This document shows positions 62,509 to 64,000 of a stretch of DNA of 64,000 nucleotides, in pieces. Under the pieces are notes generated by a model. The model ran no database searches. It was given only the letters and a program-made list of their open reading frames with translations, and was not told the origin of the DNA. Both the position numbers and the translations under genes were made by a program. Location of the stretch: positions 62,001-126,000 of the forward strand of contig CAJTFB010000003.1 in assembly GCA_910575665.1 (NCBI GenBank), given 5' to 3'. Source of the stretch: Eubacteriaceae bacterium. GTDB taxonomy: Bacteria; Bacillota; Clostridia; Lachnospirales; Lachnospiraceae. Within the stretch, counting starts at the first letter, position 1. Every line of letters starts with the position of its first letter.

Positions 62509-64000
62509 ATGAAAAAAATAAGAATTGTAGTTGTGGCTATGATTATGATGCTAGGGATAATAGTTCCTTCCTTTATATGCTCTGCGGCCAGCGTGGGAGA
62601 AACAGTGAGCCAAAACACGGAAGCAGCTTTGAAGGCAGTGGATTATTATAAGGATGAAAAAGTATTAGGGCTGGTGGCTCCTACCCGGTATTCGCTGACA
62701 GATAAGCTGAATAAAAAGCTTGAGATCTCGAAAAGGGATGGGAGAGATATTACAAAGATTACCGATGAAGAGGCGATCCTGGAACTGAATCAGGATAATG
62801 TTAAGGCAATATCTTTTGGAGAGGCATTTGAGAGAGTACAGGGGGAGATCGGACCGATTATCCAGAGGATAGTGGATAGTAGCGCTGGTGCCCAGAACCA
62901 GGACAGTACCCTTCTCACAGAAAAGATTTTACAGAATAAAGAAAAACTTTTGTTGGGTCTTTCCTATATAGAGCGGTTGTACAATTTTAATATGGGAGAG
63001 AAAAATATCAGGGATGTTCTTCTGTATGAGCCGGGTACTTATGGAATTAAGGTAGATGTTCTGGACTGGCTGATCAAGATCGGCAGTGCAGGCGGTGATA
63101 CGTTAAAATTATCCAATAGTAATAAAGTGTTCGGTTATAATAAATTATTCTGGAGCGTCACTGCTTCCATGAATCTGGGTGCCTTTCTGGAGGAAAACAG
63201 ACAGAAATGGATACCGGATATGACGTTGGATGAGTGGCTTCTGCAGGAGAGCCCTGCGTTTATTGTGGATGATTCTGCATCGGATCCGACAGCTGGCACA
63301 GGTTTATACAGCAGATTATATAATGACGCGGTGATGCAGCCTTATATTCTTCCTCTGCTCAATGTATCAGAGGACAGCATTTATGTCATAGCGAATTCCG
63401 CTACGATCACATTTGGAATTGTGGATTGTTATCTGGACAGAAATTTAAAAAGCACCAATGCTGTCCAATACGCGGAAAAACGGGAGGAATTCCGAAAGGA
63501 CCTGGAGCAGAGCGCCAGACAACAGAAGGCGTTTATTGACCTCTGGCGCCGGGTCACAAAACCGGAGAACATAGGACAGCTCACATCAAACCGTATCGTT
63601 CTGGACAGTCTGCGGATCTATTCGGATACGACAACCAGTGGGCAGGCAGAGTGGTCAGCAAAATTTGGCGAAGCTGCCTCTATAGGCGTCAGGGAATTTT
63701 TTACACCTTTGAATTTATATGATAATTTCATGTTCTCAGACGGTATGGCGGCAGGTACTGGTGTCCGCTATTATTTGTCAAAGGCACTGACGGAGCGGGG
63801 ACTTGCTACCTATGCCCATGAATTAACTCATCTTCTGGTCTCTCCAGTTATGCTGAATCAGAATGGCATAAGAGATGGGATGCAGGCGGAAGTGTATACC
63901 AGGGGAATGTTTGAACCTTATGAATTGAACGATCCGCCTGTCTTTAACCTGAATCTGATCTATGACCGTCAGGCTTTTAATGAAAGATTCCACAATGCAG
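62509..64000 (+). CDS. Secreted M26-type zinc metalloprotease, 3' end missing
   Basis: An ATG at 62509 behind GGAGGAGG opens a frame that runs off the window (497 codons seen). It begins with a signal peptide (MKKIRIVVVAMIMMLGIIVP, cleavage near CSAAS). Residues ~30-420 are mixed helical. At 437-441 is HELTH (in ATYAHELTHLLVSP), a zinc HExxH site, with Glu461 in GMQAEVYTRGMF twenty residues after the second His as likely third ligand. The layout ExxTH...RDGMQAE-Y matches the C-terminal catalytic region of streptococcal ZmpA/B/C and IgA1 protease (M26). The usual LPxTG and G5 regions, if any, are not in view. Upstream is a TATAAT (62451) but no clear -35. Confidence 0.8.
   Translation, partial: MKKIRIVVVAMIMMLGIIVPSFICSAASVGETVSQNTEAALKAVDYYKDEKVLGLVAPTRYSLTDKLNKKLEISKRDGRDITKITDEEAILELNQDNVKAISFGEAFERVQGEIGPIIQRIVDSSAGAQNQDSTLLTEKILQNKEKLLLGLSYIERLYNFNMGEKNIRDVLLYEPGTYGIKVDVLDWLIKIGSAGGDTLKLSNSNKVFGYNKLFWSVTASMNLGAFLEENRQKWIPDMTLDEWLLQESPAFIVDDSASDPTAGTGLYSRLYNDAVMQPYILPLLNVSEDSIYVIANSATITFGIVDCYLDRNLKSTNAVQYAEKREEFRKDLEQSARQQKAFIDLWRRVTKPENIGQLTSNRIVLDSLRIYSDTTTSGQAEWSAKFGEAASIGVREFFTPLNLYDNFMFSDGMAAGTGVRYYLSKALTERGLATYAHELTHLLVSPVMLNQNGIRDGMQAEVYTRGMFEPYELNDPPVFNLNLIYDRQAFNERFHNA

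Overview
The window looks like chromosomal DNA of an anaerobic, Gram-positive, low-to-moderate GC member of the Clostridia, most likely of Lachnospiraceae type. This is inferred from gene content and arrangement: the heteromeric GlgC/GlgD pair followed by SpoVG, Pth and Mfd; MutS2; a DnaD-domain protein paired with a DnaI/DnaC-type loader; a group B-type [FeFe] hydrogenase; VanW and class A PBP wall proteins; CheX and an MCP; and many secreted LRR or Ig-like proteins. Ribosome binding sites are strong (AGGAGG type) and many -35/-10 promoters have 17-base spacers. I saw no rRNA, tRNA, CRISPR array, integrase or transposase.

Region by region. 0-5 kb: the end of an ABC ATPase gene, an uncharacterised 201-aa protein behind a sigma-28-like promoter, a CgeB-type glycosyltransferase and a class A PBP. 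5-10.5 kb (minus strand): PRPP synthetase, helicase loader, DnaD-like protein and MurC, with a dense cluster of DnaA boxes just upstream of the dnaD-like/loader operon. 10.6-20.3 kb (plus): glgC-glgD, spoVG, pth, mfd, a PrsA-like lipoprotein and malQ. 20.2-20.9 kb: decayed remains of an MNT/HEPN pair. 20.9-29.2 kb: an accessory stretch with a REC-PAS-GGDEF protein, a three-gene cassette (papain-like/lectin-like protein, acyl carrier protein, PaaK-like adenylating enzyme) of unknown product, a disrupted subtilase/metal-phospholipase-like gene, and two paralogous secreted LRR proteins.

29.3-37.4 kb: the CsoR-CopA copper operon with its operator inside the promoter, a secreted Ig-like protein, a two-component system and the [FeFe] hydrogenase. 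37.4-43.5 kb: a complete type I restriction-modification operon (hsdR-hsdM-hsdS), with a specificity gene that looks AT-rich and was probably acquired. 43.7-50 kb: an O-antigen-ligase-like membrane protein translationally coupled to a B12-binding radical SAM protein, a membrane-anchored TPR-like protein, a 36-aa membrane microprotein and a VanW/G5 wall protein.

50-64 kb: an AIR-synthase-like protein, Lrp-type regulator and aminotransferase operon; cheX, trmL and an MCP; then on the minus strand mutS2 followed by a second two-component system; then a secreted LRR/Fn3 protein, a YhaM-type exoribonuclease, and the 5' part of a large secreted M26 (ZmpB/IgA-protease-like) zinc metalloprotease running off the right edge.

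Functional themes are envelope building (PBP, MurC, VanW, PrsA-like, O-antigen-ligase-like), replication and repair (loader, DnaD-like, Mfd, MutS2), glycogen metabolism (GlgCD, MalQ), anaerobic redox (hydrogenase), copper defence, phage defence (type I R-M) and motility or chemotaxis. The parts least explained by known systems are the 22.3-25.3 kb cassette and the DnaA-box cluster at 8.8-9.0 kb.
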